This document shows, one piece after another, positions 39,001 through 51,084 of a stretch of 64,000 nt of DNA. The position numbers and the translations under genes are program-made. The notes under the pieces are model-generated. The model saw only the letters and a list, made by a program, of their open reading frames with translations. It did no database searches and was not told the origin of the DNA. The DNA comes from Anticarsia gemmatalis (lineage: Eukaryota; Arthropoda; Insecta; Lepidoptera; Erebidae), in contig NC_134747.1 of NCBI RefSeq assembly GCF_050436995.1, positions 13,833,501-13,897,500 on the forward strand, written 5' to 3'. Within the stretch, counting starts at the first letter, position 1; every line of letters starts with the position of its first letter.

Positions 39001-40345
39001 CTTCCTTTTCTAGGCGGGACCTCCAAACGTTGGCGGGTCTAAACTGGTTGAACGACGAAGTGATAAACTTCTACATGAACCTATTGATGCAGCGCAGTGA
39101 AGAGCGCAAAGACCTACCGAAGGTCTACGCGACTAACACGTTCTTCTTCCCTAAGCTAATACAGAGCGGGCAAGCGGGACTTAGGCGGTGGACGAGGAAG
39201 GTAAATTACATTTGCTTATTACTAACTTCTTTGACTAGTTACAACCATGTCTTTATTACTAGTATTTCAGTATGTTTGATAGGAGTTATTAGGTTTTATT
39301 AACATTTTGCTAAACAACAATCTAAGTTATGCAATTACTGCTGGCAAGCTTCTTCACATTCACTTAGACTAAACTACTGAAGCACAACAGCTTTTTTAGT
39401 ACCCATGTCTCTTACTTTTTTAAAGCAGGTGAAAATGCAATCGCTGGGACGACAATTTAAAATTGATGGCATTTTCACATTACGTTTTATACTTTGGAAA
39501 TTATTTCAATACAAACATGGCAACTGTAATGTCTGCCGAAAGTAAAAGTGAGAAACTTTTCTAACTTGTTTTTTCCTAATTCCAGGTAGACATATTCGCC
39601 CACGACCTAATGGTGGTGCCAGTCCACTTGGGCGTGCACTGGTGCATGTCGCTGATCGACTTCCGCGCGAGGAAGGTCTCGTACCTGGACAGCATGGGCG
39701 CCAAGAACCAGCAGTGTCTCGACGCGCTGATGCAGTACTTACGAGACGAACATAAGGATAAGAAAGGCGCGCCTTTTGATGAGACAGGGTGGAAGGCTGA
39801 GTGTTTAAGAGTAAGTTTTCACTTTACAAAGTCTATTAGCTTCTGTATGATAAATCAATGTATCTAAGCTGTGCTAAACCTAACTAAAATGTACATCTCA
39901 GGCAGGCAATAGCACTTGAACTAAATAAATCAAGTGTAATGCTCAATGGGTATACATTTTGGTCTATGCAAATCGATTTCCATTGTCTGTTGCAATACCA
40001 AACAGTATGTAACAACAAGATTACACACAAGAAAGTAGTACAGTAACTTAACAATGGGATCCAACTAAAGAACAAAACCCCTGAGATTGCTAGTCACATA
40101 CGCTACGAGTGCTGTCACTAGAAGCATAGCAGCAGCTCAGTTTAAATATGAACCTTAACTAATTATATATTATCTTTTCCCAGGACATCCCGCAACAGAT
40201 GAACGGCAGCGACTGCGGCATGTTCGCGTGCACGTTCGCGGAGTTCTCGAGCCGCGACGCGCCCTACAGCTTCACGCAGGCGCACATGCCCTACCTGCGC
40301 CGCAAGGCCGCGCTCGAGATCCTCAGCGGCAAGCTGCTGCTGTAG
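36064..40345 (+). CDS. Ulp1: SUMO-specific cysteine protease, Ulp1/SENP1 type (C48 family), 7 exons
   Basis: Coding exons are 36064-36149, 36351-36448, 36793-37040, 37596-38695, 39014-39200, 39586-39810 and 40184-40345. They total 2106 nt, or 701 aa, with all junctions in frame at GT-AG borders. The C-terminal ~210 residues are the C48 protease domain: the RRDLQTLAGLNWLNDEVINF stretch spans the exon 4/5 junction, followed by catalytic His591 (GVHWCM), Asp608 (YLDS), Gln653 and Cys659 (QQMNGSDCG). His-Asp spacing (17) and Gln-Cys spacing (6) equal those of SENP1. The N-terminal ~490 residues are mostly charged and low complexity with basic patches, acidic DDD/EE runs and a Lys/Glu-rich probable helix around 430-480, as expected of the divergent regulatory half. 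Proteins of this family mature SUMO precursors and deconjugate SUMO, usually at the nuclear envelope or in the nucleoplasm. Exon 4 could be read further upstream (from 37494), but that stretch looks intronic and the 37595 acceptor gives a phase-0 join. Exons 6-7 are much more GC-rich than the rest. Confidence 0.95.
36611..36791 (+). repeat. Imperfect tandem duplication in SUMO-protease intron 2
   Basis: Two units of about 83-87 bp (36611-36693 and 36705-36791) align along their length. Both begin TTAAA(A)TTGTAGCTAC and both end in an AAATATT plus T-run. The second unit's T-run supplies the polypyrimidine tract for the real acceptor at 36791-36792. Confidence 0.7.
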
Positions 40346-40429
40346 ACTACAGTGTCGTGCAGTGTTAGTGATGTTTTTGTGACAAACGGATGAAACTATG
40401 AAATCTATCTACGGCCAGAGATACACTTA

Positions 40430-40603
40430 CGCCCATTATCGGGACCGACAAAAAAAGACTCGTTCGGCATCCCTACACGCAAGCGAACACTATCGCAACC
40501 TCAGTTTTTTCATGCTTGTTGCATGAGAAAACATGGTTATAATGTGCGCTAGCGTGTAGAAATGCTAAAGGATCCTTTTCTTTGCCGATGCTGATAATGG
40601 GCG
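40430..40603. mobile_element. Foldback MITE in the 3' UTR of the SUMO protease
   Basis: The ends are an 11-bp perfect inverted repeat, CGCCCATTATC against GATAATGGGCG. Inner segments also pair imperfectly, for example CTACACGC with GCGTGTAG and a central TCATGC/GCATGA stem. The whole ~174-bp unit can therefore fold into one long hairpin. It begins 85 bp after the stop codon and so is probably transcribed in the mRNA. No internal coding capacity. The superfamily was not identified. Confidence 0.65.
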
Positions 40604-40930
40604 CCGGAGTGCCGGACCTTAGGCCTTACCTTATATTTCTTGTGGCACGTGTCGCCTGCATCGTCGAAGTGATGCGGTATCCCGAAACTTTGTTGGACAT
40701 GCTACATTTCAATCGTTGCTATAGATATAAGTTGGTATCTTTCAGGTTTAATATGAAGAGATGTATTTGTGTTTGTACCTATAAACAGATGATATGTAAA
40801 TTTAACTCATAGTCGTACTGCTGGGTATATCTCCGCTTGGAATGAGGAAGGGATTAGGTCTAGTCCAGAAACTGGCCAAGTGCAGGAGACTTGAAATGAT
40901 TTAGCTTATTATTTAATATGCTGTGAGATA

Positions 40931-40936
40931 AATAAA
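40931..40936 (+). terminator. Candidate proximal poly(A) signal of the SUMO protease
   Basis: AATAAA within a tandem TAAATAAATG context, 586 bp after the stop. Alternative signals lie further on (around 41,450 and at 43491-43500), so the 3' UTR could be much longer. Confidence 0.45.
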
Positions 40937-43490
40937 TGTTTGTGTTGAATGGATTAAAATGACTGCTACTGTCTAGTGTGTGAAAATTCATTTGAGTATT
41001 GTTGTGTCCACCAGGCAGTTCTTTAATACTTAATTAAAATCTACAGATACTTCCCCCAAGTTAACTTCTTATTTGATTCAAGTTTATGTACTTATTTTGT
41101 TGTTAGTACATAATATTGTCAAATGGCTAACTCTGTTATCCCGATCATAGGGCTCTAGGCCAAATACTGAAATGTCTGTCAATTTAAACTTGTACATCCT
41201 GAGAAAGAGAGAGAAGCATGACTTAGCAAAGGTCAGTGTGTAAGCATTTTACAGGTTAATATTGAAACATATTTGAGCATTTGGCCTCAATTGTTGTACA
41301 GAATGTTCTTTAACAAGATAATCTATAATGTTGTAATCTTCGAATGTGTTAAAACACTGGCTGCATTGGCAAATTGTTGCTTCTTAAATCCTGTATATGT
41401 AATGCACTATTTATTGACGGATGTAAACCACGCCACGAAAATATAGATTTAAATAAAAATATATAACTAGTTATAAAGAACACAAAACCATCACTAACAT
41501 TGCTCTAGAGCATTTTAATAAATCGACATATTGTCAGTTTTAAGTCTGAAATGAATGTTTATATATAAGTATGTATGAGCAAACTGTTATTAGAGAACTA
41601 TTTTATTATCACCAGAGAACTTTCGAGAAATTATTTTGACTAAATCTCCAGACGTTGTCAGTCAAAATTTATTTCTGAAATAAAGTTATCTGACGATATT
41701 AGAGTTGGTTCTTCAAAACATCATTTCAATTTGTTACAAAAGAATAATCAGTTTATTTACAAATTAGCTAAATTATAAAAGCAACATGTTTAGTTCCTCC
41801 AAAGAGAATATTTTGTACTCAAATTGTTAATGTCATGAAACATAATTAAGAATGTTGTACATAAAATGATTCTTTAACTTTCTAGTTACAATTGTTGTAT
41901 TATAAACAAATAGAAGCTGTCTTTACATGACCACTGAAGAAAACGCAAGTTTAATAATAAAGTGTTCTCCTGGCCGATTATCGACAACGGTGACCATTTC
42001 ATTGAAACCGGCCGACTGTGCAGGACTTTGTTTTATAGTTTCCAAGTGCATATTACACAATAAACAAAAGTCAGTATTCGCGCGCTAAATCTTATATATA
42101 AAAACGAATCACCAAATGTGTTATTTAACAATTTAACTTACGTTTTTTATGAAGAGAAAAAAAAAATGCAACTAAAATTGGAGAGCTTAGCTGCGTGGTT
42201 CGTGATGACAACTTTCATAATGCGTTGATCTTGTATAGCAAACATTTATATACTCTTAAATCCATGTGTCATGTAAAGATAGCTGTTGTCTTACAAATAA
42301 TTCATATTTCAACTCATCCTGTCGCTAACTATAACAAGATGTTTAACAATAATATGATCAGTCCATTATTTCCAAATAAAGCAGGCTTTTTTTTGACTGA
42401 TTCTTGAGGTTAATTGCCACTTGAATGGTGCCACAAATATTACTCTATTCTATACTTCTCATTGAAAAAAGAAATTCCTATACTTTTAGGTGCAGTTATG
42501 ACCTTAATAACCCAAAAAATAATAATTTGTTTAAAAATTTGTATGATTATATCTAAATTTTTCTTATTTATTTGTAATATGATTTGCATAATAAAAATTG
42601 TTAATGCATTCCTTTATCAACCGACTTGTTTAAAGGAGGAAATTCTCAATTCAACCGTATTTTATTGACAAAAGTTAACACTTCAAACTGCACCTCTCAA
42701 ATCAAATGTAAAACAGTAAGCTCTTCCAATTCATGGCTTATATTTAATTTAAACAGCACCGGGACAGAAAGACAGACAAACAGAACAAAAAGCTATTACT
42801 AATAATAATTTTGTGATAATATGAGTGTATACGATGTGTGTATGAAGATGTATGAGTGTGGTTGTAGATAAATTATCTTTAAGGTAGGCTGTAATGTTAG
42901 CCAGAGATGTATGGAAATAATAAGATTGTACATTGTCCATTCCTTTAAGCTTTTCTTCTTAGAAGATTTTTGGTTAGGCATGCTTATGCATAACTATGAC
43001 AGATTATAAAACAATTAATTTTGTCTGTGTTTGTTATTAATCACTTTTTTGGGATTAATTAGTAAATATTCGTTTTCAAAGTCTAGCAATGCCATGAAAA
43101 TGTTTTGGTGGTGTTGATCTAATTATCGTTTCTGTCAAATTATAGCTAAATATACTTGTTTCTTGATAACTGCAGTAGTCAAAGCTAATTGAAATTAATT
43201 CACATTTAGGTTTGTTAGATTTTTTTTAAATTGTCTAGTAGTCTCATGTCTTTATTGCATAAGCAAGCCTAATGAATTTTGACTTTAATTTCCTACAAAA
43301 TTAAACAATCCTTAAGTATTTATAGCTAAATAATTGTCTGTCTTTCCGTCGTGGTCAATTTAGTCGTAGAGTTAAGATATCTCTCTGTATTATAAAATTA
43401 TATGTAAGTTAAACTAACTTAATCCTTATAATTATAAAATAGACATTTCGTTTCACCTGCAAAGGTTATCCCAAGTTTTCTAAGTGATGG
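40937..43490 (+). other. Gene-free stretch: possible long 3' UTR or intergenic DNA
   Basis: AT-rich sequence with no coding pattern beyond chance ORFs and no strong repeat. Several AATAAA motifs on the plus strand would allow the SUMO protease 3' UTR to extend through here. No splice evidence seen. Confidence 0.4.
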
Positions 43491-43500
43491 AATAAATAAA
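43491..43500 (+). terminator. Candidate distal poly(A) signal (plus strand)
   Basis: Overlapping AATAAATAAA on the plus strand, followed by an AAAG and T-rich stretch. It lies only 51 bp before a minus-strand signal for the converging gene. Confidence 0.35.
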
Positions 43501-43550
43501 TAAAAGAATTTGAGATCATACGGTTATTTTATTTTTAATATCACAATGTT

Positions 43551-43556
43551 TTTATT
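43551..43556 (-). terminator. Candidate poly(A) signal of the EF-hand/PPP phosphatase gene
   Basis: AATAAA on the minus strand about 180 bp past the stop at 43735. Another lies at 43528-43533. Confidence 0.45.
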
Positions 43557-43734
43557 TACACACGAAAATAAAATACTAAATGCCTTAGGAGGATTATTTG
43601 ATTATAGGAAACCGAAAACAAACAATATCACAGACTAGTATTTTTTTGTATTTAGTTCTTTTTTTGTACTACACAAACGTTCAAAGAATTTGAGGATTTG
43701 TTTTTTATCAATTTGAACATACGTAGATAGAACA

Positions 43735-46700
43735 TTAATCGGCGTTAACTCTCAACAGCCTCAACTTGCCGCCTTCAAGCAACGCCACGCCTGAGTCGTT
43801 GGTACCGCCGCAGTAACGATACGATGAGAACACCGATATCAGACGACCACGAAGCTGGCACTACACAAGAAACAATTTACATATTTTTATGTTTTCAGTT
43901 GTGCATACCTTCGTTTTCGATGCTAGAAGTTCAATCAATGAATGATACCTAATACCTATCATGTCATTTTAGATGTTGATGTGACTGCTAACTGATATCG
44001 TACCTACAGATTACCGAGTTCTACTTAATATCCCCAAGATTCAATGCAGACGTCGTTCCAAGAAATTCTACGGCTTGATTATAATATCTATTTAGTATCA
44101 AGTAAGACTTCTAGGATAGTAAAAAACTATAATAACCATGAATCCATTTTGATGCAGTTCATGCGCTCGCACTACATGAGACAGTTGGTTAGCAAGGAGG
44201 AAGCGGTCCAATGCGCTCTGGTCGAACACGTGGCCGGTACCGCGCTTGCTGTTCGCTGCGAAGCCTTCGTTCGCGGCCAGCTCCAGTTGGAGAGTTGCTG
44301 TCATTTTGTTAGGCCTGGATTCGGAAAATAATGAGATTAATAAACTTTGTTGCTGCAGTCGAGAAATTAATTCAAAGTTCTAACCGTCATAACCCGTTGA
44401 GACTATTGAGCAGAGATAGTGTACACCATAGAAACCAGATGTACTAGATAGACTATAACGTTATCTCCTTTCGTACAAAACTATCGAATACGTTGGCTTA
44501 ATAGATACTTATTCAGTTTGTTAAAAGTTTCTAAGTGTAACCTTAGCATTTCAAGTTTGAACTAACTTGACTGGGTCGTTCCACAGCAGTTCCCAGGCAA
44601 TGGAGCTCTGTTCAGCTGGTCTTGGGAGTGGTACCGGCACTTTGTCTATTGCTGATATTAGTGGGCACACCCATGGAGGTGGAATTCCACCGTGACAGCA
44701 GAACACCTAAAAATGTAATTAAGAGCAATATTAGCGATTTAAAAAACATGTTTAGGATTACCTAAGCAATAAAATAATAAAGGAGAAGGTGTCATTAGAA
44801 CATAAAAATACGGCAGACGGCTAAACATAAAGTAGGTAATACATACTTTTTCATCAACGACGGCAGCTAGAGGCAACGCGTCGAACACATTGTTGATGGC
44901 GTTCCATATCTTTATACCTTCTCCTTCGCCGTATTTCGCCACACACTCGCTGTAAGCAGATTAAAACTACAAAAAAAAACTAGTACTTTTTGGCGTATCA
45001 AACAATTCAGGGTATTTCAAAAGGTTCACAATTCCTTAATAAATAACTAGAACCGTCAACAAGAAAATATCTTTATATAACTACTCATTATCATCTTTAT
45101 AAAGAAAATGATCTAAGGTCAAGTAAAAGCAGTCTCTACTAACTTATAAAACGTAAACATTTTCTGTATATCCCTGGTTTCATGGTTCCCTCTGATTAGA
45201 AGCACAGCCGACGGTCTCTGTAGTTTAGCAGCGAACAGATAAGCCAAGAGTTCACAGCCGTGGATCCCTCGGTCTACGAAGTCGCCGAGGAATAGTAGTC
45301 TCGCGGCAGAGACTACTGAACCACCTGCCCAGAGAGCTGCCTCCATTGATAGTAGAGCGCCGAGGTTGCCGTGTAAGTCTCCTGGAAGTAGAATTATAGC
45401 TCTCATAGTAATTGGATTATTCAACAGTTAAGCCGTGAATACGATATTTAAAGGATTTTCATTCGTTATTAGTTGTCTTGATAAGGTTTGTTTGAATTTG
45501 TGTTTTGGAACATATTATACACCTGACCCGTGCAACTTCGCTTGCGTCACATAAGAGAATCATAATTTTCCCCGTTTTTGTAACATTTTTTACTCTAATC
45601 TTGAGCGAAAGGCGACAAATAAATACTTGTTTACAAGAAAACCTTAGAGACGTAGACAGAAGTGCAGTAGGTGAAGTCGCATCAACAACAGTCCCATATC
45701 GTTCAGTCACCCGAGTGTGCCTGCGAGTCCAAACTAACTAACGGGTAGTTACTATACAACCATAACACAGCAAGGAATTCGTAATCTCAATTCGGTCATC
45801 AAATAACATAAGATAAGACTAATGTGAAGGTACCTTCAATTACCTAATCTTGAAACAACTGTTTATGAATCCTGCTGTTATAACTAACCCACAGCAAAAA
45901 CAGGAGAGTTAAGCCTCAACAGCCTGGGCTCGGCGGAACATATAGGTCTGACTGCATCAGCTAGACGCAGCAGTAAGGAACCGAGGGCGGCTTCTTCGGT
46001 AGCCGAAGCCCATGACCAAGGTGGCTTGCTTATCACTCCCGTAGAGCTGGACATTGATTGTCGACGCTAGGGAAAAATGTTAATTGAACTCATTAGTCGT
46101 GAGTGTGAAGTGGCGGAATCCTCGTGCTGATCGAAAACACCCGCTGCTTGTTGCTCTAATAAATTAGCGTTAGGAACGATAGAAGCGGATGGATTAACTA
46201 AATAATACAATTCTGTGTCTACTGACAGATGTGTGGTAGGTACTTGCAGGTATTTTAGTACAGGCCGAACAAATCTAATGAGACGAGATATTCACATGTG
46301 GCTTTTCAATAGCAGTTGCGAAGTAGTGTACAGCGGCGAGAGCTTCCACCGGCAAGGAGCCTGGTCCCAGTGCATCCACGGAAGGTGCTATACCTCCCAT
46401 CAGACGAACTGTTGATGGGCTTACTGCATCTTCTATAAAATGTGAGTAAATTTGACTTTTAAGAAAAAAAGGTATAATGTAGTTAAGTGTATTTAAGGTA
46501 AGGATGTAGGGTTCACTTTGTAGTCAAGTTTATTTCTAGATAGATTCTAGATTGTTTGGAAATGCGTGAGATTTAAAGCCAAGACGTGTCAATGAAGAAA
46601 GAGCTGGCAGGTAGATAGGTACCGTCGAAGCTGACGAGCTCGATCATGTCGTAGGGCGGCTTGCGGCGCATGCGCACGGTGTAGGCGGCCACGGTGTAGT

Positions 46701-49700
46701 CGGCGCGAGCACGTCGCACGGCGCTGCCCGCGCGGCTGCCCTCCGCGCGCGCGCTCGTGCCGCCGCCGCCTGCCGCACTGCCTGCTCGAGGAGGAAAATA
46801 AATTAAATGTAGCTTTAGAGTCTGAAGCTTAGGTTGTGTTTCCATCAGAAATGAGAAGAGGAAACGAAGTAAACTTTGCAGTGCTAGCAGTAGGAACGTT
46901 CTGTACAAAAAGTCAATATTTTGATTCGCAAATCGCTTCGCTAACTCGCATTTATCTGACAGAAACTTATTCTGAAGAAGGGTTTCAATATAGGTATAGA
47001 GATGCGAAGGTTTTTTAAACCTTGATACATATACCTATAGGCCTCGAGGTTGAGGGTATTGGAGACTGCGTCTGCTCCTTATCCCGGTCTCTGCAAACAA
47101 ATATTAAAGTGAATACTCTTAACCTTTTCTAATTAATGACACCTTACAATGCCTGTTTACGTGAAAATTGGTAAAGATACAGTTATATAAAAATCTAATA
47201 AATGTAATGACTCGAATACGTCTTACTGTAAATCCATCAGATATGCAGAGATAGCCTTGGGAGCGCGGAGCAGTGAGCTTGTCCCTCGTAGACGTAGCTC
47301 GCCCACACCGCGCAAGAACTCTGCTAACGGCAGCTGACAATTTGGCTGCATTCCTAATTGTCTACAACCGAGAGATGGATACAAATTTGGACTGTTACAA
47401 TTTAAGGGACAAAATAAAAGATAATTTTAAGACCATTTTTTGTAAGATAAAGAAACAGAAACAAAAAGTAGAACTCTTACTCGGGAGTATAATTATGTAT
47501 ATTTAAATCTTTGTTAAAACACGTTACTCGCACACGATCTGGGATGAAAAACCATGGATTTCATTACTTGAGTACCCATCCCTCTTCTTCCTTATTCATT
47601 TTAAGCCAAATCCTTACCTGAGACAAACGTCAGCATCTCTGGCTACGCTCAAAGCATCGACCGGCAGTTGTCTTGCGGCACGAGCGGCTGCCACCAACTC
47701 TTTGAATTCCACGTACTCCAGCTTGCAATCACGATTGCTATCGAAATATCTGTAGGAGAAATGATAGTCTTTTCACGAAACTAACGTATTTTCATTATAC
47801 AGCAGTGGCGATGTGAAACGAAACGGATCTTATGGAATAGTCTTCTAATAGAATATGGAATTTCAATGTATTACATAGAAAAGACGTAGGCAATTTTATT
47901 AGCGAATTTTATTTTAAAAGTCAATTTAATAGCGGCGCATATTAGGCAGATATAGAGAAAAACGTAAAAATGGAAGAAAACTGCTAGTTCACCTGAATAT
48001 GTATCTACATCTGATCTCGGCTGGTACACCACTGTGTTGAGTCGATGGTTCAAGAGCTGCGTTCCACAGCATCAACTCCAAGAACGAGAGACCTCTTCTA
48101 CCAGTCACATCTGCGGCTCTAAAAGAATAGTCCCATCTCTATTAGACTCTACTCTGTTAGTAAAGTGGCAAGTGGTGACGCAAAAAGATGTCTAAAATTA
48201 ACAACAAATAAATCATAATCAGACTGTACTCTAAGCTAATAGTTTCTGACAGACTGTACGCTTAGCAACTCGTTTTACGGTTGACTATATCTCAACAAAT
48301 AGTTCGCTCAAATTTATTTATTTATTTATTTAAACTTCTTATACAATTTGTATAAAGGCGGACTTAATGCCTAAGGCATTTTCTGCCAGTCTACCTTGAG
48401 GTGATGCAGAGATTAAATGAAGTAGGTGTTTAAATTATAAAGGAGGAAAATTTAGTTGAGAAAAAGGTTTACAAATAAATAACAATGTGGTCATGTGACT
48501 ATACATAAATATAGACAAATTGTATGCTATCTTTAAAGTTGGCGCTAGAATAGGTGTCAAACCAAGTTACCTGAAAAGTGCAGGACACTGTGGCCTTTGC
48601 CAGCCGAGGTCGATCATGAACTGCGTGAACGAGTTAGCGCTCATGTACGTGCAAGGGTACACCATCAGTACAAACTCACGGTACAGACGAATCTGATCTG
48701 TAAGTTGTGAGCTATTTACTATACTTATGACGTTATCTTTGGTTTTAAAGAAAGCTGTAGGACTTGTTTTAAAAAAAATCATTAACTTAGATGCTATTTC
48801 CCTGCTTGATCTATTCATAAGTACCTGATTTTTTAATAACTTCTATGAGCCACTATTATTACATTTATGTAATTTAATTAATTATTTATATGAATTGCAT
48901 AAAATGAATATACATTCTTATTGAAAGTCCCATTAAATTAGGTACCTCTTCATTCCCTCCTTCAATAGCTACGTAATCGTCCTATCAATGAAAACAGGCC
49001 AACCTTTTTACGAAATTAAAATTGAAGTAGAACAATCAAGGCACCTTCTCTAGTATACCCAGCGGCCTGCAACAGCTGCAAGTTAGGAGAAGCCATGGAG
49101 ACGGCTCCACCGCCACCATCAGTGCCGACAACCACGTGTTCTTCACAGATCTCCACCAGCGTGCCGTAGTCCATGTCCACGAGGGAATCGCTCTTTAGAA
49201 CAACAATACGACTAGATTATTAAACAACTGTATTTATTTATTGATAAATAAGTGCTGCCTTGTAAATAAAAAAAATATACGGCTTTATTAAAGCATCATC
49301 ACGTCACTTAAAGCAGCAGCAAATAGTTTAATTGTGTCTGTGTTATAACTCAGGTAGGGTTATGGAAGTCCGATAGGCAGTCGCGTTTTGTAAAATAAGT
49401 ACCTACTGGTATTCAGCTGCATCTGGTAAGACTGGAAAGCCGACTCAACATAGTTAGAAGAAAGGCTAGGCTGATGATGAAATACTTTTTATATTTATAG
49501 ACGTTCGTTACTGCAGTTAAAATACGTATTTATTTATTTTTATTCCCTAGAATGATTGTCACGCTAACGAATCAAACGTTGACTAAATACCAGTAAGAAC
49601 TACCATTAAAACTGACAAACCAATAAAATTTGATAAAACCTCTGAACAATTTTCAGCCTCCTGTATCTTGATCGGCTCGTTGGAGACCATAGCGGCGAAC

Positions 49701-50949
49701 ACGGCGAGCTCAGGGCTTTTAAGCGTGCAGTGAGCACGTTGTCGCTCCAGTTCTGTCGTGTTGAACCATTGGAGCCGGCTTCTCATACCCTGGACACACC
49801 AGTCACGGAGACTTAGTGCTTACACAAATCGTTTTTTTTATTTTCTCTTACAACAAACTACTTATTTGCAAGACTCGTAGTCAATGGGGGCAGGACTAGG
49901 ACACCGTCATGGTTTATCTTTCGCTTTTTGTGGTGTAGGTAGACTAGAGATATTCAGACACAAAGTGAGGGCCAGATTCTTATGAGAAAATAAAAATATA
50001 TTCGATGTCGTGATTCGATCGAGAGATATTTAAGAAATGATACGTTTTAGCTACCAGTATGTGTAATTCAAGCTCGTGTAAAATCGTTTCCTTAGAGTAT
50101 AGCTAACCGGTTTCAGCTTCAGTCGTTTCTTCACATCGCTCTTGATAGCCACCTTATACACCGCGTGATACACGCAGTTCATCGTATGATCCGGCAGCCA
50201 TACTTTGTACACGCGAAATGGAATACATTGCTGACCGTTGTCTACTCCAAATAACTGAAAGAAAACTACTTATAGACCTTGCTTGTATCTTTATTAGGAT
50301 TTAAATAAGGCATAACTATGTGGTGCCATCTGATATTCTATCCTTACAGGTAATCCCTATGTGATGTAAGATTTTACGAGCTCTTCGAAGCACAGAAACT
50401 GTAGCTCACTCTCGGATCAAATAACGATTTGGCACGAAGACAGCATTGCTACGACTTGGGTCAGTAAGTCACTAGTCAGATCACTACAAACATTCAAATA
50501 ACATACAACGAGATTCGAAGCAACTTTTATTTTTTTGGATCATACTTACAATGGTTTCGTGTGAGATTCAAACACACAAAGACAAAGCACTACACCATAG
50601 TCGTTCTTACGATTTCCAGCAGAATCAAACTTAGTGCCGGGTAGCTAACTATGACGATCTAGAAAGGCGGTCTATAAGCCTCTTTCTATACAATAACACC
50701 AGCATCACTTGTCTCTGTAACTACCAATTTATTGATCTAGTACAAATTATGAAAGATTTTAGTCTTAATCTCTACCTCAAAATTAATCCTATGTGCAGTA
50801 GTTTTCCAGCCATTTCTCTCACATTTCATGGAAGGCACCCACAGTTCCCCACTGGCCTCTTTACTGAACAGATAACATCGTTCAGTAGGACAATACACGA
50901 GCAAAGACACGACGTCGCATAGATCTTTGTAATGCTTGAACATCTTCAT
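43735..50949 (-). CDS. Multidomain protein: degenerate Nudix-like + EF-hands + PPP-family Ser/Thr phosphatase, 16 exons
   Basis: Coding exons in transcript order are 50949-50776, 50254-50108, 49789-49640, 49192-49045, 48697-48571, 48118-47993, 47749-47618, 47090-47035, 46781-46623, 46432-46296, 46066-45889, 45381-45144, 44949-44847, 44706-44567, 44314-44137 and 43860-43735. They total 2319 nt (772 aa), and every junction keeps frame at GT-AG borders. Residues ~10-155 resemble a Nudix fold but the Nudix box reads HRINFELFG, missing the metal-binding glutamates. EF-hand-like loops lie at 252-263 (weak, DVTGRRGLSFLE) and 294-305 (canonical, DSNRDCKLEYVE). A Gly/Ser/Arg-rich linker follows at ~325-390. 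The PPP domain has GDLHGN (512-517), GDFVDRG (544-550), RGNHE (575-579), CHGG (629-632), RAHE (721-724) and SSYRYCGG near the end, so all metal ligands are present. The predicted activity is metal-dependent Ser/Thr dephosphorylation with possible Ca2+ control. It is not a standard RdgC/PPEF, whose EF-hands follow the phosphatase. Start is the first ATG of exon 1; a second Met follows two codons later. The weakest splice calls are the donors ending exons 10 and 15. Confidence 0.85.
45520..45600 (-). mobile_element. Helitron-like element, terminal fragment in phosphatase intron 11
   Basis: About 80 bp matching the hairpin end of the copies at 18404-18653 and 59429-59713 (CTGACCCGTGCAACTTCGC, then GCGTCACATAAGAGA and CCCCGTTTTTGTAACATTTTT). 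The rest of the element is missing. Confidence 0.65.
48311..48420. repeat. Dispersed repeat fragment in phosphatase intron 5
   Basis: A (TTTA)n run followed by sequence that I recognise as a common moth repeat end (TATACAATTTGTATAAAG, then GGCGGACTTAATGCC). It is intronic and has no coding potential. Assignment to a named family is not possible from sequence alone. Confidence 0.5.
50535..50620 (-). repeat. Decayed tRNA-SINE remnant in phosphatase intron 1
   Basis: A box B-like block on the minus strand (TTTGAATCTCACACG) with surrounding degenerate tRNA-like sequence. Too diverged to define ends. Confidence 0.3.
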
Positions 50950-51084
50950 CAAATAAATAGAAAATTCTTAAGAAATATGTGTAGAGAAATAAAATGTTTA
51001 TTGTAAAATTCGGTGTTTGGGTTCATGATTGACACCAGAGATAAATTATAGTGATGTGAGTGTTTAAATTACTGTGAAGGTCGA

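Noticed and set aside
45459..45741. Overlapping open frames on both strands between phosphatase exons
   Set aside because: They lie in an intron and overlap a Helitron-like fragment; neither has a domain.
43735..50949. Calling the phosphatase gene RdgC/PPEF because of EF-hands
   Set aside because: RdgC/PPEF has an N-terminal IQ motif and C-terminal EF-hands. Here the EF-hand loops precede the catalytic domain and the protein ends soon after it.
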